36,314 nt of DNA from an uncultured Actinomyces sp. Lineage in GTDB: Bacteria > Actinomycetota > Actinomycetes > Actinomycetales > Actinomycetaceae. This document shows positions 1-6,641 of the stretch, piece by piece. A program made the translations under genes and the position numbers. The stretch spans positions 1 through 36,314 of the forward strand of contig CALEXZ010000080.1 in NCBI GenBank assembly GCA_937926195.1, written 5' to 3'. The notes below the pieces were generated by a model. That model was not told where the DNA came from. It saw nothing but the letters and a program-made list of their open reading frames with translations, and did no database searches. The first letter of the stretch is position 1. Each line of letters opens with the position of its first letter.

Positions 1-930
1 AAGCGCCTGGAGGTCCAGGGCAAGAAGGACGCCAAGCTCGCCAAGCGCCTCAAGGAGGAGCTGGAGTGGGTGCGTTCCTCCGCCAAGGGCCGCCAGACCA
101 AGTCCAAGGCCCGCCTGGCCCGCTACGAGGAGATGGCCGCGGAGGCCGAGCGCACCCGCAAGCTCGACTTCGAGGAGATCCAGATCCCGCCGGGCCCGCG
201 CCTGGGCAACGTCGTGCTGGAGGCCAGCCACCTGAGCAAGGGCTTCGACGGGCGCACCCTCATCGACGACCTGTCCTTCACGCTGCCGCGCAACGGCATC
301 GTGGGCATCGTCGGCCCCAACGGCGTCGGCAAGACCACCCTGTTCAAGACGATCGTCGGCCTTGAGACGCTCGACAGCGGGGACCTCAAGATCGGCCAGA
401 CCGTCAAGCTGTCCTACGTCGACCAGACGCGCGCCGGCATCGACCCCAACAAGACCCTGTGGGAGGTCGTCTCCGACGGCCTGGACTACATCCAGGTCGG
501 CAACGTGGAGATGCCCTCGCGTGCCTACGTCGCGGCCTTCGGCTTCAAGGGCCCCGACCAGCAGAAGCCCGCCGGAGTGCTCTCCGGCGGTGAGCGCAAC
601 CGCCTCAACCTGGCGCTCACGCTCAAGCAGGGCGGCAACCTCATCCTCCTGGACGAGCCGACCAACGACCTGGACACCGAGACCCTCGGCTCCCTGGAGA
701 ACGCGCTGCTCAACTTCGCCGGCTGCTCCGTGGTCATCACCCACGACCGGTGGTTCCTCGACCGCGTCGCCACGCACATCCTCGCCTGGGAGGGTACGGC
801 GGAGAACCCCGCCCAGTGGTACTGGTTCGAGGGCAACTTCGCCTCCTACGAGGAGAACAAGGTCAAGCGCCTGGGTGCGGAGGCAGCGCGTCCGCACCGG
901 GTCACCTACCGCAAGCTGACGAGGGACTGA
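1..930 (+). CDS. ettA: Energy-dependent translational throttle protein EttA (ABC-F), 3' part
   Basis: The frame is open from base 1, so the start lies outside the window; about 309 residues are visible. The first part is a Lys/Arg/Glu-rich helical linker, as between the two ABC domains of ABC-F proteins. The second nucleotide-binding domain follows: Walker A GPNGVGKTT (visible residues about 105-113), signature LSGGERN (194-200), Walker B LILLDEPTNDLD (214-225) and the switch histidine in ITHDRWFLDR. The C-terminus (GNFASYEENK...) is typical of EttA rather than Uup or antibiotic-resistance ABC-F proteins. ABC-F proteins have no membrane domain and act on the ribosome; EttA binds the E site and gates the first elongation step according to ATP/ADP level (family knowledge). 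It is followed by a strong terminator at 980-1016. Nothing looks degraded. Confidence 0.93.
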   Translation, partial: KRLEVQGKKDAKLAKRLKEELEWVRSSAKGRQTKSKARLARYEEMAAEAERTRKLDFEEIQIPPGPRLGNVVLEASHLSKGFDGRTLIDDLSFTLPRNGIVGIVGPNGVGKTTLFKTIVGLETLDSGDLKIGQTVKLSYVDQTRAGIDPNKTLWEVVSDGLDYIQVGNVEMPSRAYVAAFGFKGPDQQKPAGVLSGGERNRLNLALTLKQGGNLILLDEPTNDLDTETLGSLENALLNFAGCSVVITHDRWFLDRVATHILAWEGTAENPAQWYWFEGNFASYEENKVKRLGAEAARPHRVTYRKLTRD

Positions 931-979
931 GCGCCGCCGGGCCCGGGGCGCAGCCCCAGCGGCCCCAGTTCAGCCCAGC

Positions 980-1016
980 GGCCCGACGGCACCGGACTCC
1001 GGTACGCCGTCGGGCC
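980..1016 (+). terminator. Rho-independent-like terminator after ettA
   Basis: An 11-bp perfect inverted repeat (GGCCCGACGGC at 980-990 against GCCGTCGGGCC at 1006-1016) encloses a second 5-bp stem (ACCGG/CCGGT), giving one long hairpin, followed by the T-rich stretch GTTCTCTGT. It lies 50 bp past the ettA stop and would end ettA transcription before array A. Confidence 0.75.
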
Positions 1017-1100
1017 GTTCTCTGTGGTGGCGCGGTGATGCGCCTGCCCGCTGGGGCGCCCTGGCGTCGTCGAAGCACTCCCCCGCACTCGACGCCCGTC

Positions 1101-1302
1101 GGAGCACCTGCGGACCGTCGGAGCGCCTCTACGCGCTAGGACAACCTGCGCGCCGTCGGACCACCTACTGCCCGGCGGACCACCTCTACGCGCTAGGACA
1201 ACCTGCTGCCCCTTGGACCACCCACGGGCCGCCGCCAGGTGATCCAACCGGCAGCACGTGATCCGCGCACACAGGGGTTGTCCAAGCACAGGCACGTGAT
1301 CC
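1101..1302. repeat. 19-bp-period bidirectional repeat array A (11 units)
   Basis: A 7-bp core recurs at exact 19-bp steps. Cores written GGA(C/G)NNC on the plus strand start at 1101, 1120, 1139, 1158, 1177, 1196 and 1215. The orientation then flips, and cores GTGATCC/GTTGTCC start at 1239, 1258, 1277 and 1296. Between the last left core and the first right core are exactly 17 bp (1222-1238), as in arrays B and C. The 12 bp between cores vary but are C/G/A-rich, and in core orientation usually end CAG, CAC or GAG. The 12-bp spacer CTCTACGCGCTA occurs twice (1127-1138 and 1184-1195), pointing to internal duplication or gene conversion. I do not recognise the family. See findings. Confidence 0.85.
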
Positions 1303-1372
1303 AACGGGCATCAGGAGCAGGACGGGCAGCGACGCCCCATCGGCGTCCCCGGTTCTGGGCCTGTCGGCACCG

Positions 1373-2194
1373 TCAGGAGCCTTCCGCCGCGTCCCGGCCC
1401 GCCTCGACGTCGTCGGCGTCGTCGGTCCGTCGGCAGTGGGCCTCGACCCACTGCCCGACGCGTCGCGTGAACTCCTCGGGCTGGCACAGGCTTGAGGGGT
1501 CGAAGGAGTCCGCGATGATGCCGAGCTCGGAGCTCGCCAGGGCCTCGTGGGTACGCCGCATCATCTCGACGGCGAGAGCGGAGTAGTCGCCCACGAGGCA
1601 CAGCGCCGGGGTGCGGCAGGAGCGCAGGAGCTGCTCGTAGTGCACGGCGTTGACCGCGCGGCGCTGGAGGACCAGGTCGCGGGGCCGCGCCGCCAGAAAG
1701 GCCCGCGCCATCGCCTCGCCCGCTCGCGGCCACTTCTTGTAGGCCGCGCGGATGCTGCCCGCAAGGGCGCGCGCGGGCAGGAGCCGCAGCACGAGCGGCT
1801 GGAGCCTCGCGGGCGCGAGCTGGAACCACTCGGTGATGGTGCGGGCGCGGGTGTCGCACAGGCTGTCGCAGATGATTGCCGAGGCCACGAGCTGCTTGTG
1901 GCGCAGCATGAGGGTCTGAGCAAGAACACCGCCGTAGGAGATCCCCACGAGGTGGGCGTGCTCGACGCCGAGCCCCCGCAGCGCCTCAGCGATCGCGTCG
2001 GCCTGGTACGTCAGGACGTCCTCGACCCGCAGGTCCGGCAGCGCGGGTGATCGTCCGGTTCCCGGGACGTCGAGGCTCACGCACCGGAACCGGTCGTGCA
2101 GGGCCTCGACCTGAGGGGCGTACATGGTGTGATCGCATCCCAGGCCCGGGATGAAGACGATGGTCGGCCCGTGGCCGACAGACTCGATGAACAT
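1373..2194 (-). CDS. Alpha/beta-hydrolase fold protein, catalytic His apparently replaced
   Basis: The 273-aa protein has the alpha/beta-hydrolase plan. An oxyanion-hole segment FIPGLGCDH follows the first strands near residues 14-22, the nucleophile elbow GISYGG has Ser86, and LVGDYS supplies the probable acid Asp203. The C-terminal region that normally carries the catalytic His just before a QPEEF-like motif reads SFDPSSLCQPEEF, so Asp232 sits where His is expected by my hand alignment. If so, the protein may be inactive as a classical esterase or work differently. There is no signal peptide, so it is probably cytoplasmic. The substrate is unknown. It lies downstream of a TetR gene on the same strand with its own promoter and a palindromic operator in the 90-bp gap. 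The ATG at 2194 gives a standard N-terminus (MFIESVGHGP), preceded by a G-rich tract as a possible ribosome site. Confidence 0.85.
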   Translation of the reverse strand: MFIESVGHGPTIVFIPGLGCDHTMYAPQVEALHDRFRCVSLDVPGTGRSPALPDLRVEDVLTYQADAIAEALRGLGVEHAHLVGISYGGVLAQTLMLRHKQLVASAIICDSLCDTRARTITEWFQLAPARLQPLVLRLLPARALAGSIRAAYKKWPRAGEAMARAFLAARPRDLVLQRRAVNAVHYEQLLRSCRTPALCLVGDYSALAVEMMRRTHEALASSELGIIADSFDPSSLCQPEEFTRRVGQWVEAHCRRTDDADDVEAGRDAAEGS

Positions 2195-2218
2195 GACGCC
2201 CCCACGATGAACGCAGCA

Positions 2219-2235
2219 ACTACGATCGTAGTATA
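2219..2235 (-). promoter_or_regulatory. Hydrolase promoter -10 overlapped by a 14-bp perfect palindrome (likely TetR operator)
   Basis: A perfect palindrome, ACTACGATCGTAGT, occupies 2219-2232. On the minus strand it overlaps TATACT (2235-2230), a near-consensus -10 box about 36 bp before the hydrolase ATG. A repressor bound here would block that promoter. The TetR gene just upstream is the obvious candidate ligand-responsive repressor (inference). No convincing -35 is visible. Confidence 0.6.
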
Positions 2236-2284
2236 CCTCGCGGGACGAGCCTCCGTCGGAACCGATCTCGCGACAGCAGGACGG

Positions 2285-2764
2285 TCACCCCCTTGGCGCG
2301 GGGCCCTCGCCGGTTCGGCGACTCAGCGCGCCGATCAGCTCGCGCACGCTCGTCGGCTCCGGGCAGATGGCCTGGGCGAGCTCAAGGCCCGTGAGCAGCG
2401 CCGCCAGCGCGGGCGTGCTCAGCGCGATGTCATCCGTCCTTGCGCTGTCGAGCCGCTCGAGCATCTCCGCGCGGACCGGGGCGATGGCCTGGTGCAGCCC
2501 GGGGTCGCGCTGGGCGAGGATGACGAGCTCGAGCCAGGCCAGGGACAGGTCCTCGTCCACCGCCCCCTCCGGCGCAGCCAGACGACGGCGGGCGATCTCG
2601 CGCGCTACTGCACCCACCAGCTCGTTGCGGCTGCGGAAGGCGTTGCTCGTCGTCCCGTCGGGCACGCGGGCGGCGCTGTCGACCGCCCGGTGCGTGAGGG
2701 CGTGCGGGCCACCCTGCTGGAAGACGGCCACCGCTGCGGCGAGGACCTGCTCTCGACGTGCCAT
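2285..2764 (-). CDS. TetR-family transcriptional regulator
   Basis: The 159-aa protein has an N-terminal TetR helix-turn-helix: residues 1-20 form helix 1 (MARREQVLAAAVAVFQQGG), followed by ALTHRAVDSAARVPDGTTSNAF and then the typical RSRNELVGAVA. The rest is helical and variable, as in TetR ligand-binding domains, but short for the family (usually about 190-210 aa). The ATG at 2764 has an upstream GAGGAAG as ribosome site. It is followed 90 bp later by the hydrolase-like gene on the same strand, whose promoter carries a perfect palindrome, so it probably controls that gene and perhaps itself. The ligand is unknown. Arrays A and B lie on the two sides of this two-gene module. Confidence 0.85.
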   Translation of the reverse strand: MARREQVLAAAVAVFQQGGPHALTHRAVDSAARVPDGTTSNAFRSRNELVGAVAREIARRRLAAPEGAVDEDLSLAWLELVILAQRDPGLHQAIAPVRAEMLERLDSARTDDIALSTPALAALLTGLELAQAICPEPTSVRELIGALSRRTGEGPAPRG

Positions 2765-3193
2765 ACCGGGACTTCCTCACAGGGTCAGCGGGCGGGCCGC
2801 GGGCCTGTCCGTTGTCTGGGTCCGCGGTGTACCGGGGGCGGAGCGGCCCACCCGGGACGAGGTGGAGGCGGAGGTGGCTTCGTCCCGGTGACCGCGCCGC
2901 TGCGCCGATCATCTCCCACCCGGGCCTCTCGCGCGAAGCGAGCGCGGTCGCAGACGCGATGGGGCCGGGTCGACCGCCCGGACGCAGCGACGGACACGGA
3001 CGGCCCAACACGCCCCCACGGGAGGACGTCCCCGTCGAGCCGAGCGGTGCCGACGAGGGGACGGCTTCGCCTCTGCGGAGGAGCGCACGGCCACCTGCTG
3101 CACATCTGTGAACTGCCGTGCCCGCGCCGCGGGCTGCCCCTCGCGTCGTGTGAGCACGTCACGCCCGGGCGCTCAGGCCACGCCTACGCCGGC

Positions 3194-3395
3194 GGACAAC
3201 CTTCGGCCCGCAGGACAACCTGCTGCTCGTTGGACCACCTGCGGGCCGCCGTCGGGTGATCCGCCCGCAGGCAGGTGATCCGCCCGCAGGCAGGTGATCC
3301 GCCCGCAGGCAGGTGATCCGCCCGCAGTGAGGCTGTCCGTGCCGCAGCAGGTGATCCGCCCGCAGTGAGGTTGTCCGTACGGCAGCACGTGATCC
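3194..3395. repeat. 19-bp-period bidirectional repeat array B (11 units)
   Basis: Same architecture as array A. Left-facing cores GGACAAC/GGACCAC start at 3194, 3213 and 3232. After a 17-bp centre (3239-3255), right-facing cores start at 3256, 3275, 3294, 3313, 3332 (GCTGTCC), 3351, 3370 (GTTGTCC) and 3389, all exactly 19 bp apart. Three consecutive units have the identical spacer GCCCGCAGGCAG, a sign of recent tandem expansion. The centre resembles that of array A (both contain CGGGCCGCCG). Total span (202 bp) and unit number (11) equal array A, although the left/right split differs (3+8 against 7+4). Confidence 0.88.
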
Positions 3396-3414
3396 GCGTG
3401 CGAGGCCGCAGCCT

Positions 3415-3451
3415 GCGCGCGGGACTCCCGTCGGGGCACCGTCCCGCGCGC
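3415..3451 (-). terminator. Terminator-like hairpin after prfB
   Basis: A perfect 11-bp inverted repeat (GCGCGCGGGAC at 3415-3425, GTCCCGCGCGC at 3441-3451) with a 15-nt loop that can pair partly internally. It begins 28 bp past the prfB stop on the minus strand. No clear U-tract is visible, as is common in very GC-rich genomes. Confidence 0.6.
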
Positions 3452-3478
3452 TCCCGCGCCCGCCCCGAGCGCCGGAGA

Positions 3479-4600
3479 TCAGCCCTCGGCCTGCTCCTGG
3501 CGCTTGCGCCAGCGGATGCCCGCGTCGATGAAGCCGTCGATGTCGCCGTCGAACACGGCCTCCGGGTTACCGACCTCGTGGGAGGTCCGCAGGTCCTTGA
3601 CCATCTGGTACGGGTTGAGGACGTAGGAGCGCATCTGGTCACCCCAGGAAGCCTTGATGTCCCCCGCGAGCTCCTTCTTCTTAGCGTCCTCCTCCTGCTG
3701 CTTGAGCAGCAGCAGCCGCGACTGGAGCACGCGCATGGCGGCGGCGCGGTTCTGGATCTGCGACTTCTCGTCCTGCATGGACACCACCAGGCCCGTGGGC
3801 AGGTGGGTGATGCGCACGGCGGAGTCGGTCGTGTTGACGCTCTGTCCGCCGGGGCCCGAGGAGCGGAAGACGTCGACGCGGATGTCGGTCTCGGGGACCT
3901 CGATGTGGTCGGTGGACTCGATGAGCGGGATGACCTCGACGGCGGCGAAGGAGGTCTGTCGGCGCCCCTGGTTGTCGAAGGGGCTGATGCGCACGAGGCG
4001 GTGGGTGCCGCCCTCGACACTCAGCGTGCCGTAGGCGTAGGGGGCGTGGATCTCGAAGGTCACGGACTTCAGCCCCGCCTCCTCCGCGTAGGAGGTGTCC
4101 AGGACCTTGGTGTCGTAGCCGTGGCGCTCAGCCCAGCGCAGGTACATGCGCAGGAGCATCTCCGCGAAGTCCGCGGCGTCGACGCCTCCGGCCCCAGAGC
4201 GGATCGTCACGACGGCGTCGCGCTGGTCGTACTCGCCCGACAGCAGGGTGCGGATCTCGAGCTCGGACAGGTCCTTGGAGATCAACACGAGGTCGGCCTC
4301 CGCCTCGGCCAGCAGCTCGGCGGCGTCGTCGCCCGACTCCTCGCCGGCCATCTCGACCATGGCCTCGAGGTCGTCGATGCGGCTGGCCAGGTCCTCCACA
4401 CGCTTGAGGTCCGCCTGCGCGTGGGACAGGGCGGAGGTGACCACCTGGGCGGCGTCGGGGTCGTCCCACAGGTCGGGGGCGGCCGCCTGCTCGCTCAGCT
4501 CGGCGATGCGCGCACGCAGCACCTCGGGGTCCGTCACCGCCGTGACGGAGGCGTGCGTGTGACGGAGTCGGTCGATCTCTGCGGGGAAGTCTGTGGCCAC
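3479..4600 (-). CDS. prfB: Peptide chain release factor 2 (RF2)
   Basis: The 373-aa protein matches class-I release factor RF2, which recognises UGA and UAA stop codons and triggers peptide release on the ribosome. Visible are the N-terminal helical domain with the LWDDP motif (residues 44-48), the RSGAGGVDAADFAEML core, the stop-codon-reading tripeptide SPF (206-208) and the catalytic GGQ (251-253) in SSGPGGQSVN. Many bacteria carry an autoregulatory in-frame UGA frameshift near codon 26 of prfB; this gene is open throughout, so that control is absent. The GTG start at 4600 yields MATDFPAEID and is preceded at exactly 6 nt by the -10-like TAGACT, suggesting a leaderless mRNA. It is divergent from the fucosidase gene. 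Confidence 0.97.
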   Translation of the reverse strand: MATDFPAEIDRLRHTHASVTAVTDPEVLRARIAELSEQAAAPDLWDDPDAAQVVTSALSHAQADLKRVEDLASRIDDLEAMVEMAGEESGDDAAELLAEAEADLVLISKDLSELEIRTLLSGEYDQRDAVVTIRSGAGGVDAADFAEMLLRMYLRWAERHGYDTKVLDTSYAEEAGLKSVTFEIHAPYAYGTLSVEGGTHRLVRISPFDNQGRRQTSFAAVEVIPLIESTDHIEVPETDIRVDVFRSSGPGGQSVNTTDSAVRITHLPTGLVVSMQDEKSQIQNRAAAMRVLQSRLLLLKQQEEDAKKKELAGDIKASWGDQMRSYVLNPYQMVKDLRTSHEVGNPEAVFDGDIDGFIDAGIRWRKRQEQAEG

Positions 4601-4606
4601 GCCCGG

Positions 4607-4612
4607 AGTCTA
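4607..4612 (-). promoter_or_regulatory. -10 box of a probable leaderless prfB promoter
   Basis: Minus strand reads TAGACT, then CCGGGC (6 nt), then the GTG start of prfB. No ribosome site is present between. A transcription start at or next to the GTG is predicted. No good -35 is visible. Confidence 0.55.
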
Positions 4613-4804
4613 CGGCAGCGGGATCCGCCCACCGCCGGGACGGGCGGGGAGCCGTGTCACGCGGACCCGCCAGCCGCGCGAGCCCGCCAGCCGCGACACG
4701 GGGGCGTTGACCGTCGCGGGGCGGGCGACGATCCTGGGCCGGTGCTCGGCGCGCCGCCGCCCCCGCGACGAAGCAGGCCCGCGCGCCGACAGAGAGGACT
4801 CGCG

Positions 4805-6196
4805 ATGACAGCCCGCACGCCCGAGCGCCCCGCCCTGTATGAGCGCTTCGTGAGGCCGGTTCCGCGGTGGTTCCTCGACTCGGCTCTGGGCATCTTCATC
4901 CACTGGGGCGCCTACTCGGTCCCGGCGTGGGCGGAGCCGATCGGCGCGCTGGGCACCTTCGAGCCCTCCTACTGGTTCGAGCACAATCCCTACGCCGAGT
5001 GGTACCTCAACACGATCCGCATCGAGGGCTCTCCCGCGGCGGCCCACCACCGGCGCGTGTACGGCGCGCGACCCTACGACGACTTCCTCGACGAGTGGAG
5101 CGCGCACGCCTTCGACCCCAATGACTGGGTGGACCTGTTCGCCCGGGCGGGGGCCCGCTACGTGGTGCCGACGACCAAGCACCACGACGGCATCACCCTG
5201 TGGGACGCCCCCGGCACCCGGGGGCGCAACACGGTGGCGCGTGGCCCGCGGCGCGACCTGGTGGACGAGATCGCACGGGCGGTGCACGGCTGCGGCCTGC
5301 GCCTGGGTGCCTACTACTCCACGGGGATCGACTGGCACGCGGCACCGGGGCCACCCATCGGCGACGACGGGGGACTCGAGCGCCTGCCTCATGACGAGCG
5401 CTACGCCCGCTACGTCCACAGCCACCTGACGGACCTCATCGAGCGCTACCGGCCGCAGGTCCTGTGGGCGGATATCGACTACCCGCGTGCGGGGCGCGAG
5501 ACGGACTCGGAGTACAGCCTCGTGCGCGTGCTTGAGCGCTTCTACGAGCTGGCGCCCGAGGGCGTGGTCAACGACCGCTGGGGCGGAGCCCACTGGGACT
5601 TCCGCACGAGCGAGTACGAGCAGGGCACCGAGGTGCACGAGGACGGGTTCTGGCAGCACACGCGCGGCATCGGCTACTCCTTCGGCTACAACCGGGTGGA
5701 GGACGCCTCGACGTACCTGACGGCCCGTGAGGCGGTGCGCCTGCTGGTCGACGTCGTCTCGCGCGGAGGCAACCTGCTGCTCAACGTCGGCCCCGACGAG
5801 GCCGGGCACATCCCCGAGCTCCAGCGCCGGTGTCTGGAGGGCATGGCGCAGTGGATGGAGGTGGGACACGAGGCGGTGCACGCCGCCCGCCCGGCGGAGG
5901 GCACCGTGGCCTGCGGGGACGCAGCGCCGTCCGCCGTGGGAGGGTCCGACGGCGAGCACCTGCCCTGGGTGCGGTGGGTCGCCAAGGACGCGGCCCTGTA
6001 CGCGCTCGTGGACGCCGCCGGCGAGGTGGCGCTGCCGGCGACCGAGCGGGTGCGCACCGCCGTCGGTGACGGAGCAGTGCTGCTCGACGGCGGCGGGGCC
6101 GGCACACCGGTGGACGCCACGCTCGTCGACGGTCACGTGCGGGCGCAGCTGCCCGCGCTCACGCGCCCGGGGCCGCAGGTGCTGCGCCTGGGCTGA
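4805..6196 (+). CDS. Alpha-L-fucosidase, glycoside hydrolase family 29
   Basis: The 463-aa protein has the N-terminal GH29 barrel features: WFLDSALGIFIHWGAYSVPAW near residue 20, HNPYAEWY, a YVVPTTKHHDGITLWD segment and a GAYYSTGIDW strand. PQVLWADIDYP places the likely catalytic nucleophile at Asp223. SRGGNLLLNVGPDEAG is the family's conserved C-terminal barrel element. A short beta domain follows. There is no signal peptide, so it probably removes fucose from imported oligosaccharides in the cytoplasm (inference; no transporter is adjacent). The ATG at 4805 is chosen because GAGAGGA lies just upstream and the sequence before it does not resemble the family; the open frame extends much further upstream antisense to prfB but is not coding. 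A GntR-type gene follows with its own promoter. Confidence 0.9.
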   Translation: MTARTPERPALYERFVRPVPRWFLDSALGIFIHWGAYSVPAWAEPIGALGTFEPSYWFEHNPYAEWYLNTIRIEGSPAAAHHRRVYGARPYDDFLDEWSAHAFDPNDWVDLFARAGARYVVPTTKHHDGITLWDAPGTRGRNTVARGPRRDLVDEIARAVHGCGLRLGAYYSTGIDWHAAPGPPIGDDGGLERLPHDERYARYVHSHLTDLIERYRPQVLWADIDYPRAGRETDSEYSLVRVLERFYELAPEGVVNDRWGGAHWDFRTSEYEQGTEVHEDGFWQHTRGIGYSFGYNRVEDASTYLTAREAVRLLVDVVSRGGNLLLNVGPDEAGHIPELQRRCLEGMAQWMEVGHEAVHAARPAEGTVACGDAAPSAVGGSDGEHLPWVRWVAKDAALYALVDAAGEVALPATERVRTAVGDGAVLLDGGGAGTPVDATLVDGHVRAQLPALTRPGPQVLRLG

Positions 6197-6222
6197 ACGG
6201 GTTGAGGCCGCTACCGCACCAT

Positions 6223-6261
6223 TTGCACCTACTGTACATATGCAACATAATCATTAGGTGC
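6223..6261 (+). promoter_or_regulatory. gntR promoter with inverted-repeat operator; probable leaderless start
   Basis: A -35 TTGCAC (6223-6228), a 17-bp spacer and a -10 CATAAT (6246-6251) are followed 6 nt later by the GTG start at 6258, so the mRNA is probably leaderless. A perfect 7-bp inverted repeat, GCACCTA (6225-6231) and TAGGTGC (6255-6261), brackets the whole promoter and overlaps the start codon. This is a good candidate operator for autoregulation by the GntR protein it precedes. This stretch is noticeably AT-rich compared with its surroundings. Confidence 0.65.
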
Positions 6262-6641
6262 ACATCATCCTGTCCCGGACCTCCGGGACCCCCATGTACG
6301 AGCAGATTGTCACCCAGGTGCGCAACGCCATCTGGAGCGGCGAGCTGCCCGCCGGGACACCTCTGCCTTCGCTGCGCCAGCTGGCCAGGGACCTCGAGGT
6401 CTCGCTCATCACCACCACCCGCGCCTACAACGAGCTCGCCGCTGCCGGGCTCATCGGCCAGCAGGCCGGTCGCGGCACCTTCGTCCTGGCCCAGGACGGC
6501 CAGGAGACCCGACGGCGCTTGGAGGCCCGCCTCGACACCCAGCTCGACGAGGCCGTCGCCACCGCTCTCCTGGCCGGGCTCAGCCTCGAGGAGCTCACCG
6601 AAAGGACCACTCGCCGATGGAACTCCGCACAGCAGCCGTGA
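6258..6641 (+). CDS. GntR-family regulator, YtrA subfamily
   Basis: The 127-aa protein is a short GntR regulator of the YtrA type: an N-terminal winged helix (PMYEQIVTQVRNAIWSG, LPSLRQLARDLEVSLITTTRAYNEL, QQAGRGTFVLA, residues about 12-75) plus a short helical tail for dimerisation instead of a ligand domain. YtrA regulators usually repress an operon containing themselves and an ABC exporter (family knowledge). That fits here: the next gene, an ABC ATPase, overlaps this one by 25 bp, and a permease follows. The GTG at 6258 gives MHIILSRTSG, the canonical N-terminus. It is probably translated from a leaderless transcript. Confidence 0.9.
   Translation: MHIILSRTSGTPMYEQIVTQVRNAIWSGELPAGTPLPSLRQLARDLEVSLITTTRAYNELAAAGLIGQQAGRGTFVLAQDGQETRRRLEARLDTQLDEAVATALLAGLSLEELTERTTRRWNSAQQP

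Larger units (their letters stand above)
931..1372. other. Intergenic region between convergent ettA and hydrolase gene
   Basis: This 442-bp stretch has no believable gene. It holds the ettA terminator (980-1016), about 85 bp with no recognisable feature, repeat array A (1101-1302), and about 70 bp before the hydrolase stop. That last part contains a weak 6-bp hairpin (GACGCC/GGCGTC near 1331-1347) that could terminate the minus-strand transcript. Confidence 0.7.
2765..3478. other. 714-bp intergenic region between TetR gene and prfB
   Basis: No frame here looks like a protein: candidates are compositionally random and run antisense or through repeats. The first about 400 bp (2765-3170) shows no feature I can name and could be decayed sequence. 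Array B is at 3194-3395 and the prfB terminator at 3415-3451. Confidence 0.6.

Noticed and set aside
2785..3162. 125-codon minus-strand frame upstream of the TetR gene
   Set aside because: Pro/Arg-rich translation with no domain and no ribosome site; looks like chance.
3194..3395. Reading arrays as CRISPR
   Set aside because: Repeats are 7 bp with 12-bp gaps, occur in both orientations, have no leader or cas genes, and spacers are partly repeated.
4520..4600. Programmed frameshift in prfB
   Set aside because: The gene is open from start to stop without an internal UGA, so no frameshift is needed.
3365..6196. Very long plus-strand open frame covering prfB antisense and the fucosidase
   Set aside because: Only the part from 4805 resembles a protein family. 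The upstream part mirrors prfB in the opposite strand, a common GC-rich artefact.
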